From the NCBI RefSeq assembly GCF_026151205.1, contig NC_087079.1, positions 9,104,635 through 9,168,634 of the forward strand: DNA of 64,000 nt, read 5' to 3'. A model generated the notes under the pieces. The model was not told where the DNA came from. It did not search any database and saw only the letters and a program-made list of their open reading frames with translations. A program made the position numbers and the translations under genes. Of the stretch, positions 10,823 to 20,223 are shown piece after piece. This stretch comes from Bolinopsis microptera. Its lineage: Eukaryota; Ctenophora; Tentaculata; Lobata; Bolinopsidae. The first letter of the stretch is position 1; every line of letters starts with the position of its first letter.

Positions 10823-13800
10823 TTAGTCGTTCAAGCTGCCTGAGTTCAGAAAGTTTGCCAAAGGGGCCCAGGTATTCTTGTCACCTTTACCCTGAGACGA
10901 GAGAATGACTTTTTTTACCTTTGATTTGAATACACCATGAGTGATTTCAAGGTCGTTCAGTGCCAACATCTGACGGAATGAATTCCAAAGGCAACTAGAT
11001 TTGTAAACGAAACTGTTTGAGGGCATGGTTGTTATAAGAAGAGTTTCTTTGCCGGGTCTTTTAGACAAACAGAAAAGTTCAAATAGTGCAATTGGTGTTC
11101 GATATTTAAAGACTTTAAAAAGTTCATTGCAGCAGTGATACGCGTATAAATTATGCAATGTCATGAGTGATTGACGGGCAAAAATTGGCTTGGTGTGCTC
11201 TCTCTCAAAGAATTTGCTAGTAAGTTTCTGTTCACTGATAGGTCTAGTCCTAGCACATGTCATAAATTTATCAAGGTATGCTTTTTTGTCACCAAACATG
11301 ATACGAACACACTTTTTCTGGGCTACAAATAGTGGTTGAAGTTTATTATTACTTGCACCTCCCCAAACGGTAATGCCATAAGATAGGTGACTTTCAAAAA
11401 GTGTGTGGTACAGGTCCTTATGGATAGATGATGGAATTTTATCCTTAATCATGTATAGCCTCCCAGAACAGGACGAGAGTTTTCTAACTAGTTTGTCTCT
11501 ATAGGGATTGAAAGTTAGGCCTTCGTCGACAATTACTCCCAGGAATTTCGTTTCCTGCACCTTTGAGAGAGGTAGGCCGTTGAGGTAAAGTCTATTTTCA
11601 ATTAATAAAGATTGATCATCAAGTTTTCTTTTAGCTGTATTGAATTCTATGTAGCAACTTTTCTTGGCGTTAACATGTAATTTATTAGCCAATGTGTACT
11701 CGTGGACTGATCGTAGGACCCTATTTGCATTATTGTAGGCCTCTGCTCTAGTTTTGGCAACTACAAATATGTTTGTATCATCAGCAAATAGGACATAGCT
11801 AGTGTTATCGAGTTGAGAGTTTGTTAAGTCATTTATGTATATTAAAAACAGGAGAGGCCCAAGGCAGCTCCCCTGTGGAACGCCATAGAGAACAGGAAGT
11901 CTGTCTGATACTTCGCCCAGGACGGACACACACTGATCTCTGTCCGACAAGTAACTTTCCAGTAACTTAAGTGGCACTCCTCTAATCCCATATATTTCAA
12001 GTTTCTCAAGCAAAATTGTGTGGTCTATTGTGTCAAAGGCCTTGCTTAGATCAATAAAAATTCCTAGAACATGAAGACCTTGCTTTAGGGCCTTTTGGAT
12101 GTGAAAAACTGAGTAGTTAAGTGCATGTGATGTTGAGTGACTCTTTCGGAATCCGAATTGACTGTCGTGAAGGATTCCTTGACTAACCAAGAAGCTGTAA
12201 AGACGTTTGTATATTATCTTTTCAAAAATTTTACCAAAAATTGGAAGTGTGGAAACAGGCCTGTAGTTCTCAATCAGTTCTTCGTTATCTTTTTTGTATA
12301 TTGGGGTTATTTTGCCAAGCTTCAGAACTGACGGAAATATCCCTTGAGATATTAGGCGATTAAATTGAACAACAAGAGTTGGGCTAAGAATACCCGATAG
12401 TTTTTTGATTACTCTTATGGGAAAGTCGCTAGCTTTCCCACTCTTCAAGTTGGCTATAATCTCAGAAATTTCATCTTCACTACAGTCATGGAAGTAAATT
12501 GAATCGAGAGTTTTTGGTGGCATGAATTCGAGGAAAGAGGGAAGAGGTTCTAAAAGAAGGCCATTATGAGTGTTTTCATTCATTTTTGAGGCAATAGAGG
12601 CAAAGTACTCATTAAATTTGTTGGCTATCACCCGTCTTTCAACAACACGGACTCCATCTACCATAAATTGGGGTTTGATGGTTTTTTTCCTTTTCCCTCT
12701 TATCTCATTTATTACTTCCCACATCTTTTTAGAACTATCAGAATTTTCAAGAATTTTGTTACAGTTATAGGTATCTTTTTGGTTTTTTATTATCTTTTTA
12801 AGACAGCGTCTGTAATCACGAAAAATTTTGTGGAGTTTCAGATCTCCAACTGGCTTGAAGTCAGGGAGCGTTTTTGAGTTCACCCAGTTATCATACAGCT
12901 GACCTTTCTTTTCAATTGCTTCAATTATGCTGTCGGATATCCAGGGATTACTTATAGGATTTCGTTTGGTGAGTTTGGGTTTGTCGAGTTTACAACATGA
13001 GTCAATAGCTGAGCTAAAAATTTCAAAAAATTCGTCAAATTCAATTGGATTTTCATTGTTTGTTAGTATGCATTTCTTAGATAGCAAGTGTTTTGTTAGT
13101 AGTTCAACATTTCGGTTTGAGAAATCATAGCTTTGCAATTGCTTAGGCTTAGGGGAAGTTTTCCTAGAAGTTAAATGACTGATGTCAAAGAAAGCAAAGA
13201 TTGGTTTATGATGGGAAGAAGTGTCTTCAATAACTCCAGAGAGGGTTACCAAGTCAATCTCATCAGTAAAAATGTTGTCAATGCAGGAGCTTTGGCCTAC
13301 ATTTACTGAGTGAGTGGGACGAGATATAAGAGGAAAGTAACCATAAGAGAGCATAGTGTTCTCGAAATTCTGAACCTGTTTTTTATTTTTCTGATTTTTA
13401 AGCAAATCGTAGTTGAAATCTCCAAGAGTTATAGTTTTTGCATTTTTTGGAAATTTGGACATTAATTGTGTGTATTCTTCATCAAATTTGACTGAGTCTC
13501 CGTTTGGAGATCTGTACAACACCCCAACATTGAGTTTGCTATCTCCATGGTTGATAGTTACATATAGGGTTTCTAAATTTGGTGTGATTGTGCAAAGTTG
13601 GTCATTAATTGTTGCATTTAGGGAATCATGAATATACAAGCACACGCCTGAGCCTTTAGCTTTGCCTTGGAGTTTATCTCCGTAAAAGTGTGAATATCCA
13701 TCAAGTGCATAAACATCACAGTTCTCAGCATCTGTATTTGTTTCCGCTAAAGCTAGAATAGAAAATTTCGTTTTTTGAGTGGCAAGTTCCGAGAGGAATA

Positions 13801-14224
13801 AGTCGAAATTCGATTTATTACCATCAATGTTGTAAAATAAAGTTTTTAAGCCAGAGTTTTCAGGGGTGTGCTGGTGTAAGGATTTCAATCTATAATAGCT
13901 GCATTTGTCCAAGATAGAGGAGGCAGTCTGAAGACTTCCAATAGCCTCAGACCAATTTTCGGAGTAAAATTTGTCATTCTCGCTATCCTTGAAGAGATCC
14001 TCATTTGTGGTACAAAGGTCCTTAAACGGGTTGTAAATTAAGTTTTCTCTTTTTGAGCAAACTTTACAGAGAAGTATGGAATCAGTCAGCTTGAATTCAG
14101 ATGTTTTGAAACAAATTTTGTGGATAATATTTTGGCAACTTTGGCACTCAAGAAATCTTTGGCCAATATTAATGTTTTTGCTACAGCATCCGCATTTCTC
14201 CTTAGTTGAGTTAAACTTAAACAT
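10823..14224 (-). CDS. LINE ORF2: PHD-like finger, AP endonuclease, reverse transcriptase
   Basis: 1133 aa and uninterrupted. Residues about 11-60 are a Cys/His PHD-like zinc finger (CGCCSK, CQSCQNIIHKICF, LLCKVC). Residues about 125-345 are an exonuclease/endonuclease/phosphatase domain with LAETNT, LGDFNYDLL, SCIDNIFTDE and a terminal SSHHKPIF where SDH is more usual. Residues about 600-860 are a reverse transcriptase: IPLS-like NYRPVSTLP, FGFRKSHST, FIDLSKAFDTIDH, GVPQGSCLGPLLF and the catalytic FADD near residue 811. A C-terminal CR1/L2-type region follows and no RNase H is seen. The protein nicks target DNA and copies LINE RNA there. It starts five bases after the ORF1 stop (TGA-tataa-ATG), which would suit reinitiation. 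Intactness suggests recent activity. Confidence 0.93.
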   Translation of the reverse strand: MFKFNSTKEKCGCCSKNINIGQRFLECQSCQNIIHKICFKTSEFKLTDSILLCKVCSKRENLIYNPFKDLCTTNEDLFKDSENDKFYSENWSEAIGSLQTASSILDKCSYYRLKSLHQHTPENSGLKTLFYNIDGNKSNFDLFLSELATQKTKFSILALAETNTDAENCDVYALDGYSHFYGDKLQGKAKGSGVCLYIHDSLNATINDQLCTITPNLETLYVTINHGDSKLNVGVLYRSPNGDSVKFDEEYTQLMSKFPKNAKTITLGDFNYDLLKNQKNKKQVQNFENTMLSYGYFPLISRPTHSVNVGQSSCIDNIFTDEIDLVTLSGVIEDTSSHHKPIFAFFDISHLTSRKTSPKPKQLQSYDFSNRNVELLTKHLLSKKCILTNNENPIEFDEFFEIFSSAIDSCCKLDKPKLTKRNPISNPWISDSIIEAIEKKGQLYDNWVNSKTLPDFKPVGDLKLHKIFRDYRRCLKKIIKNQKDTYNCNKILENSDSSKKMWEVINEIRGKRKKTIKPQFMVDGVRVVERRVIANKFNEYFASIASKMNENTHNGLLLEPLPSFLEFMPPKTLDSIYFHDCSEDEISEIIANLKSGKASDFPIRVIKKLSGILSPTLVVQFNRLISQGIFPSVLKLGKITPIYKKDNEELIENYRPVSTLPIFGKIFEKIIYKRLYSFLVSQGILHDSQFGFRKSHSTSHALNYSVFHIQKALKQGLHVLGIFIDLSKAFDTIDHTILLEKLEIYGIRGVPLKLLESYLSDRDQCVSVLGEVSDRLPVLYGVPQGSCLGPLLFLIYINDLTNSQLDNTSYVLFADDTNIFVVAKTRAEAYNNANRVLRSVHEYTLANKLHVNAKKSCYIEFNTAKRKLDDQSLLIENRLYLNGLPLSKVQETKFLGVIVDEGLTFNPYRDKLVRKLSSCSGRLYMIKDKIPSSIHKDLYHTLFESHLSYGITVWGGASNNKLQPLFVAQKKCVRIMFGDKKAYLDKFMTCARTRPISEQKLTSKFFEREHTKPIFARQSLMTLHNLYAYHCCNELFKVFKYRTPIALFELFCLSKRPGKETLLITTMPSNSFVYKSSCLWNSFRQMLALNDLEITHGVFKSKVKKVILSSQGKGDKNTWAPLANFLNSGSLND

Positions 14225-14229
14225 TTATA

Positions 14230-14822
14230 TCAGACTGCATCTGGCGGTCCTCCTCTTAGTGTGTTGCTGTACAATCTACTACCTACTAACTTGTTATGAT
14301 CCTTGGATGTAAAAATACAGTTCTTAATTAACTTGACTAGTGCACCAACGCCCTTGCCATTAATATGAAGAATATCATTCACATCAGACTTAGCTAGACT
14401 GTTCTTAAGCAGGTTGGTGCTTTTATCTAGAAATGTCAAAAAGCTATCAACAATTAGAACTTTAAGATTAGATTGACTGAGATCGTTGTACAAATACTGG
14501 TTAAAAACATTAACTTTTCGATTGATCTTATGCGACCTTGTTGGCAGCACAGGACAGATTATCAGTTTAGTGGTGATATTCCTGGTGATACTCCCGTGCG
14601 GTTGAGAAGGGATACTTGCAGAAGGCTTCGGTTCTCTGAACTTGTCGGTGTGGTAGCTAATGTTGAGTTAACATTCTTCTGGTCACCTTCACTCCTGGAT
14701 CTACTCCGTGTGGTGCTACCCTGGGATTTGCCGTACATTGGACTCCGGATTTCAGGCATCTTGAACTTCGGGCTATTCAGGCTGAGCTTCTTCTTGTTGT
14801 TTTCTGTTTGCTTATTAACCAT
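14230..14822 (-). pseudogene. LINE ORF1, broken into two frames
   Basis: Two open segments upstream of ORF2 lie in different frames. The first, 14562-14822 (86 aa), is basic and Ser/Arg-rich (KSQGSTTRSRSRSEG). The second, 14230-14550 (106 aa), has VLIVDSFLTFLDK and HINGKGVGAL, which weakly resemble the start of an SGNH/GDSL-like domain found in some CR1 ORF1 proteins. Between them is only about 11 bases, and together they are shorter than usual for such ORF1 proteins, so a frameshift plus internal loss is likely. The second segment ends TGA just before the ORF2 ATG. Confidence 0.6.
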
Positions 14823-15707
14823 TATCAGTAGAGGCGGGGGCAGCCGGTGGACCGTTCAGGGTGGTGTCCCGTCAGACAGGCCTCAGGACCTGGGAGAGAG
14901 AAGAGTAGTATAGAGTATAACAATGAGCAACGTGAATAAGAATGTGAGATATTATAGATATATAGAAATAATTATAATAAGAATCCATAGACTGACACAC
15001 TGACATACCAACGTAGACAGGAATGATATGAAAGTGAGATGATATGGTTGATGATGTGAGGGATGGTATGGAGGATGTTGTGGAAAGTGAGGGCTGGCAA
15101 GCACAAATAGCAAAGCCGAAAGAGTGTTAATTATTCAATATCAAATCTGGGTATATTTCAATAAGACAGATAAGATACAATTCGCATACTTTCAACACTA
15201 CTATTTTAATGATGGCCGGAGGGAGCACCATGAATAAACTATGCTGTGAGCCCTCCAGGTGTGGTGACTGTGATGACTGTGAGGATGAGTGAAGTGTGTT
15301 TACATAACAACAGCACAACAAGTACTCAACTCTCAAGCAGGGCCATCAGCAAGTCTTCTGTTTCACCACCCCTGCAGGTTCCACACAGGCTACCCCATTG
15401 CCAACGAGTTTAGAGATTCATGGTCATTGTGCATTCATGGTACATCCTCAAATTATTTGTTATATAGTAGTGTTGAAAGTATTAAAAAAATAAATTAACT
15501 TAATACAATTTTGCGCGGCTGTGTTAAAATTTAAGATCTTGCTATATTTTCATTTCTCAAACGGTAAACACAAAAACTTGAGTGTTAATGTTCCCAGGTA
15601 AAATCATGAATAGTTGATAGTGCATGGCTGTAAATTGTTTTATTTAGCGGGTAGACATCTGTTATCATTTTGACCAGATCCAGTAACGAATACAAATGAT
15701 AAATAGG

Positions 15708-15807
15708 TTGTATCACGTTGCGACCCCCACGGTCGTTTCACTATCGTCCTGACGATACAGGGGGAGCCGCGCACTTCGTGCGCGGCGGGTCATACAACGT
15801 ATGACAA
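15708..15807 (+). mobile_element. ~100-bp GC-rich hairpin element, family 2
   Basis: Starts TTGTATCACG and ends GTATGACAA. It contains the hairpins CCGCGCAC-TTCG-like-GTGCGCGG and CCCCCACGG...AGGGGG. Copies occur in the other tandem units (about 16521 and 17344, the latter with a deleted hairpin arm), and an inverted, diverged copy lies at 17933-18040. The flanks of this copy, ATAAATAG and ATAAATAT, are compatible with a 7-bp duplication. Confidence 0.65.
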
Positions 15808-15926
15808 TAAATATAAAATAGGATAGTGAAAAAATCTTTTGCATAGCGCACTGATTGCAATATTAAGAATACTAGTAAATGGCTTGTTTGTAAAGTGATT
15901 ACAATTTAATTCACAGTATATTGAAC

Positions 15927-16012
15927 AACTCCTTTTACATTTAATTATCGATAATTAAATGTAAAAGGAGTTAAATAAAAGCAGTATTAGATCTAATACT
16001 GCTTTTATTTAA
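15927..16012. repeat. two abutting perfect palindromes (46 and 42 bp)
   Basis: 15927-15972 is a perfect palindrome centred on ATCGAT; 15971-16012 is a second one centred on AGATCT. They share two bases. The same pair occurs in unit 2 (about 16738-16823). Unit 3 has only the outer half of each joined together (near 17560-17600). Confidence 0.95.
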
Positions 16013-16036
16013 CGGGTGATACTCGTAATAAATATC

Positions 16037-16130
16037 TTGTAGGTTTACAACCTACCAGGACGCGCGCCGAGTTGGACTCGTCGACGGTTCCAATATATGG
16101 AACAGATATTTTACGAGTATCACCCGTTAA
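16037..16130 (+). mobile_element. 93-bp hairpin element, copy inside tandem unit 1
   Basis: Near-identical to the unit at 10098-10190. Here it is preceded by TTAACGGGTGATACTCGTAA (16009-16028), the inverse of its own right end, so this version has apparent terminal inverted repeats. Copies recur in unit 2 (about 16855-16948) and unit 3 (about 17625-17722). Confidence 0.7.
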
Positions 16131-17722
16131 CTCATATCTCACACATTTAAATTATTTCACATATTTTAATTAGTACTTATGACAAAACAAACAAAACTTT
16201 TTCACGATATAGACTTAAAGTACCAAAAATGAAGTATACGCGCAAAATACCTAAATTTTGATTACATTTTTTAGATTTTTAATTTAAAGAATTTTGAAAT
16301 AATAAATTAACTTAATACAATTTTGCGCGGCTGTGTTAAAATTTAAGATCTTGCTATATTTTCATTTCTCAAACGGTAAACACAAAAACTTGAGTGTTAA
16401 TGTTCCCAGGTAAAATCATGAATAGTTGATAGTGCATGGCTGTAAATTGTTTTATTTAGCGGGTAGACATCTGTTATCATTTTGACCAGATCCAGTAACG
16501 AATACAAATGATAAATAGGTTGTATCACGTTGCGACCCCCACGGTCGTTTCACTATCGTCCTGACGATACAGGGGGAGCCGCGCACTTCGTGCGCGGCGG
16601 ATCATACAACGTATGACAATAAATATGAAATAGGATAGTGAAAAAATCTTTTGCATAGCGCACTGATTGCAATATTAAGAATACTAGTAAATGGCTTGTT
16701 TGTAAAGTGATTACAATTTAATTCACAGTATATTGAACAACTCCTTTTACATTTAATTATCGATAATTAAATGTAAAAGGAGTTAAATAAAAGCAGTATT
16801 AGATCTAATACTGCTTTTATTTAACGGGTGATACTCGTAATAAATATCTTGTAGGTTTACAACCTACCAGGACGCGCGCCGAGTTGGACTCGTCGACACT
16901 CGACGGTTCCAATATATGGAACAGATATTTTACGAGTATCACCCGTTAACTCATATCTCACACATTTAAATTATTTCACATATTTTAATTAGTACTTATG
17001 ACAAAACAAACAAAACTTTTTCACGATATAGACTTAAAGTACCAAAAATGAAGTACGCGCAAAATACCTAAATTTTGATTACATTTTTTAGATTTTTAAT
17101 TTAAAGAATTTTGAAATAATAAATTAACTTAATACAATTTTGCGCGGCTTGTTAAAATTTAAGATCTTGCTATATTTTCATTTCTCAAACGGTAAACACA
17201 AAAACTTGAGTGTTAATGTTCCCAGGTAAAATCATGAATAGTTGATAGTGCATGGCTGTAAATTGTTTTATTTAGCGGGTAGACATCTGTTATCATTTTG
17301 ACCAGATACAGTAACAAGTAACGAATACAAATGATAAATAGGTTGTATCACGTTGCGACCGGACCCCCACGGTCGTTTCACTATCGTCCTGACGATACAG
17401 GGGGAGCCGTGCGCGGCGGATCATACAACGTATGACAATAAATATGAAATAGGATAGTGAAAAAATCTTTTGCATATCGCACTGATTGCAATATTCAGAA
17501 TACTAGTAAATGGCTTGTTTGTAAAGTGATTACAATTTAATTCACAGTATATTGAACAACTCCTTTTACATTTAATTATCTAATACTGCTTTTATTTAAC
17601 GGGTGATACTCGTAATAAATATTTTGTAGGTTTACAACCTACCAGGACGCGCGCGCGCGCCGAGTTGGACTCGTCGACGGTCCAATATATGGAACAGATA
17701 TTTTACGAGTATCACCCGTTAA

Positions 17723-18040
17723 TAAATATCTGTTCCATATATTGGCGCGCGTCCTGGTAGGTTGTAAACCTACAATGCTTTTATCCATATATTATGAACA
17801 ATGAAATTGAAAAGTGTTTGGCAATACTTGATCATTACATATAAAATTTTAACTTGTGCTTTTTTGGAATGTTTCTAATGAAGTTTTGGTAAGAATTGAG
17901 GAAGCCAGTTATGTCAGTTATAAAGAAAAAACTTGTCATACGTTGTATGACCCGCCGCGCACGAAGTGCGCGGCTCCCCCTGTAGCGTCGAAGACGCTAC
18001 ACTATAGTGAAGCGACCGTGGGGGTCACCACGTGATACAA
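17723..18040 (-). repeat. inverted fragment of the tandem block with a family-2 hairpin element
   Basis: 17723-17775 is an inverse copy of the start of the 93-bp element. After a unique AT-rich spacer, 17933-18040 is an inverse, diverged copy of the family-2 element (CCGCCGCGCACGAAGTGCGC). It is bounded by AGAAAAA on both sides (17924-17930 and 18041-18047), consistent with a target duplication. Confidence 0.7.
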
Positions 18041-18577
18041 AGAAAAACATAACAATTATCTTTGGTTCCATCCTTATGTGGCAAAGACAAAAGAAGCGTT
18101 TTATAAATATTTATTCCACTGGGAAGTTTTTAAAATAGGATAATGTTTTTGATGAAATTGTTTTTAAATATTGTATTTGATAATTAATTAATGTTGGTGG
18201 GGAAATATTTATTATATATTTTTTCACACAGTGCGATGATAGTTTGTAGACATGTGTGATGATGTGATGTCATAAATTTTACTTTACTTTACTTTACTTT
18301 GTATTTTGTAGCCAAATGTCAGCAGAATACGACAGAGAGTGGATAATTAAAATACATAAGGCATTTGTAAGGGGCTTCATACAAACACTGAATATTGCAG
18401 AGTTGAATTTAATTAAATTTTACCTTCGTTTTGAAATCTTTAGAACGACGGTAATTTCTCTCCGGGGCTATACAGAGGGCCGAGAAAGAACTTTGTCAAT
18501 ATAGACAGTTTAGATTTAAACTTTGAGCCGCAAGGCCAAGGTTGATTTTCAAAATATCGAGTTTTTGAAGGGTTATT

Positions 18578-18991
18578 TTTATATAGGGTCATTGTGGCAT
18601 TATGTGTATACTGTTTGAAACATTTTATATAAATTTTACCAGCTTGAGATAATGCATCGGATCATTTATGATGTGTATATTATGGATTAGGTAGTTTGTA
18701 TTTGATTTGAAATGATTTTATGTCCCCATATGTAGAGAATAAAGGATATTCTAAGAAAGTTTTTTTTTCCGCTTCAAAGTTTTTTTTCTTGCTCTTGCTT
18801 TACCTTTTGACCGAAGCTTTTAAAAATGATTGTGGTGTTGTACTCGAAAATGATAGGCCAAATTGTTTAGTATGACTAGTTTTTGTAATCTGTACATGGC
18901 AAGTTCTATCAACCTCTGAAAGTAATCTTATTCTGGTTGAGACTGTTTTTAAAACAATATACACATAATATAGCAATGACCCTATATAAAA
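18578..18991. mobile_element. MITE-like inverted repeat element, ~414 bp
   Basis: The left end TTATATAGGGTCATTG and on through ATTATGTGTATACTG is matched in inverse orientation by the right end at about 18957-18991 (ATACACATAATATAG, CAATGACCCTATATAA). Arms are about 35-40 bp and the interior is non-coding. Confidence 0.6.
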
Positions 18992-19555
18992 TTCTGTAAA
19001 AATGGTACAAATTTAGAAACTGAGGTAAAAATAAAAATAAAACCCTTTGTAATAATATATATAAAAACCACTAAATCACATCAAAACAAAAAGTAGTTTA
19101 GACCCCCATCCAACTAGAGCACTCCATGACCTTTTAGGGTTTAAGAGTGTTGATCAGGTTAAGGTCCAAATCACTTATTGCCGTGGGTGGAAGGGTTCTG
19201 GTACCTCTGTACCCCCTGATAGAGATTATACAGGTTCTGAGTAGATCAAAACGCAGTCTGCGTCTGACAAATGACATCACATCACAATACCGTTGGCCTT
19301 TCTTTAGGCTGATCTTTTAATCCCCATGTTGCTAAAAACGTTCTATTAACTTATATAGTAGCGGAAAGTCCTTGTACCTAGCATTCTAGTTTGCTTGATT
19401 AGGATTTGATTTGATTTTATTTTTTTCAGACAGTTTTGTCGGAATTTGTCTAAAATTTGAGATTTTTGACGTCCATGTTATAAAATCTTTGAAAACGATA
19501 CCAGGGTAGCCCTCAAGATATATCTGTCCAGGTCTGATTATGACAGGGTACCAAT

Positions 19556-19704
19556 CAGTGGCGTAACAAAGGGCCCCGCTGACCCCACTGTGGGGGTGGC
19601 GCAATCTTAGGGGGCACAAAATCGTCGTTTGAATGTGGGACAATTTTGAAAATCTTAACTGAGGTACTAGCAAAACTGCGCCAACAGGCAACGTTACGCC
19701 ACTG
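19556..19704. mobile_element. hAT-type MITE, 149 bp, perfect 8-bp target duplication
   Basis: The terminal inverted repeats are CAGTGGCGTAAC and GTTACGCCACTG. The 8-bp sequence GTACCAAT is repeated exactly on both sides (19548-19555 and 19705-19712). Eight-base duplications and CAG...CTG ends are typical of hAT elements. Non-autonomous. Confidence 0.9.
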
Positions 19705-20223
19705 GTACCAATTGATTTGAGAAGGATCAATTTGTACTACAGGAGCAATTTGTGATCCGATGTGAACTTATTTAATACAATTTTAAGAACAAGTGATATT
19801 CACATGTTCTAATGTGTTGTATCATGTAATATAATGCAAAGGCAGCGAGAATTTAACTCAATATTCATAAGTTTAATACTAGTATTACATTGCTTAGTAT
19901 ATTCGTGTGATTACCAAAAATTTCATATCTATAGATTAGAGATTATCCATCCACCCATTTTGACCAATTTTGGACTGATTAAACAAAAACTACCACAAAT
20001 CCCGATTTACTGCAGGTTTTTGTTTTCCCCAAAGTCTGCAGTGAATTGGAGTCTCACTGTATTGTGTTGATGAACTATTGGATAATATTATTGTTTAGAG
20101 TGTTATTGCACATTCATTTTTACTGAGATTTCTTTATAATGGCTTAAATCCAGTTTTTGTATTAACTTAACAAAACAATGTTTAGAAATGCCCCAGTTCA
20201 AAGACAACTCATAATCTGCAAGC

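Larger units (their letters stand above)
10361..15488 (-). mobile_element. near full-length CR1/L2-like LINE inserted in a repeat unit
   Basis: About 5.1 kb in minus orientation. The 3' end (low coordinates) carries an AATAAA-like signal, a duplicated TTTGTTTTATTCTGAA stretch and an A-tract (T-run at about 10360-10374). Then come ORF2, a degenerate ORF1 and a ~0.66-kb 5' leader up to about 15488. The flanks (10199-10360 and 15489 onward) are the two halves of a repeat whose uninterrupted copies at about 16300 and 17117 show the empty site, so the insertion boundaries are seen directly. Target-site duplication, if any, is obscured by A-richness. The leader contains TC-rich and GGT-rich stretches but no other ORF. 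Confidence 0.9.
15489..17722 (+). repeat. three tandem ~0.8-kb repeat units rich in palindromes
   Basis: Units begin AATAAATTAACTTAATAC at about 15489, 16301 and 17118 (periods 812 and 817 bp); the third is cut short near 17722. Identity is very high, with small indels (for example TCGACAC added near 16895). Each unit contains, in order, an AT-rich segment, the ~100-bp GC-rich hairpin element of family 2, perfect palindromes (units 1 and 2 only), then the 93-bp hairpin element preceded by an inverted copy of its own last 20 bp. The sequence left of the LINE, 10098-10360, is the end of the same unit, so the array was longer before the LINE landed. No coding sequence is seen. Confidence 0.9.

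Noticed and set aside
12137-14312. Plus-strand ORFs opposite the LINE
   Set aside because: Shadows of the 1133-codon ORF2 on the other strand.
18316-18504. 62-codon ORF starting MSAEYDREWIIKIHKAF with a GTAAGG donor inside
   Set aside because: Attractive start and a TTTGTAG acceptor before it, but no partner exon was found and the rest of the frame looks random. It lies between repeat elements.
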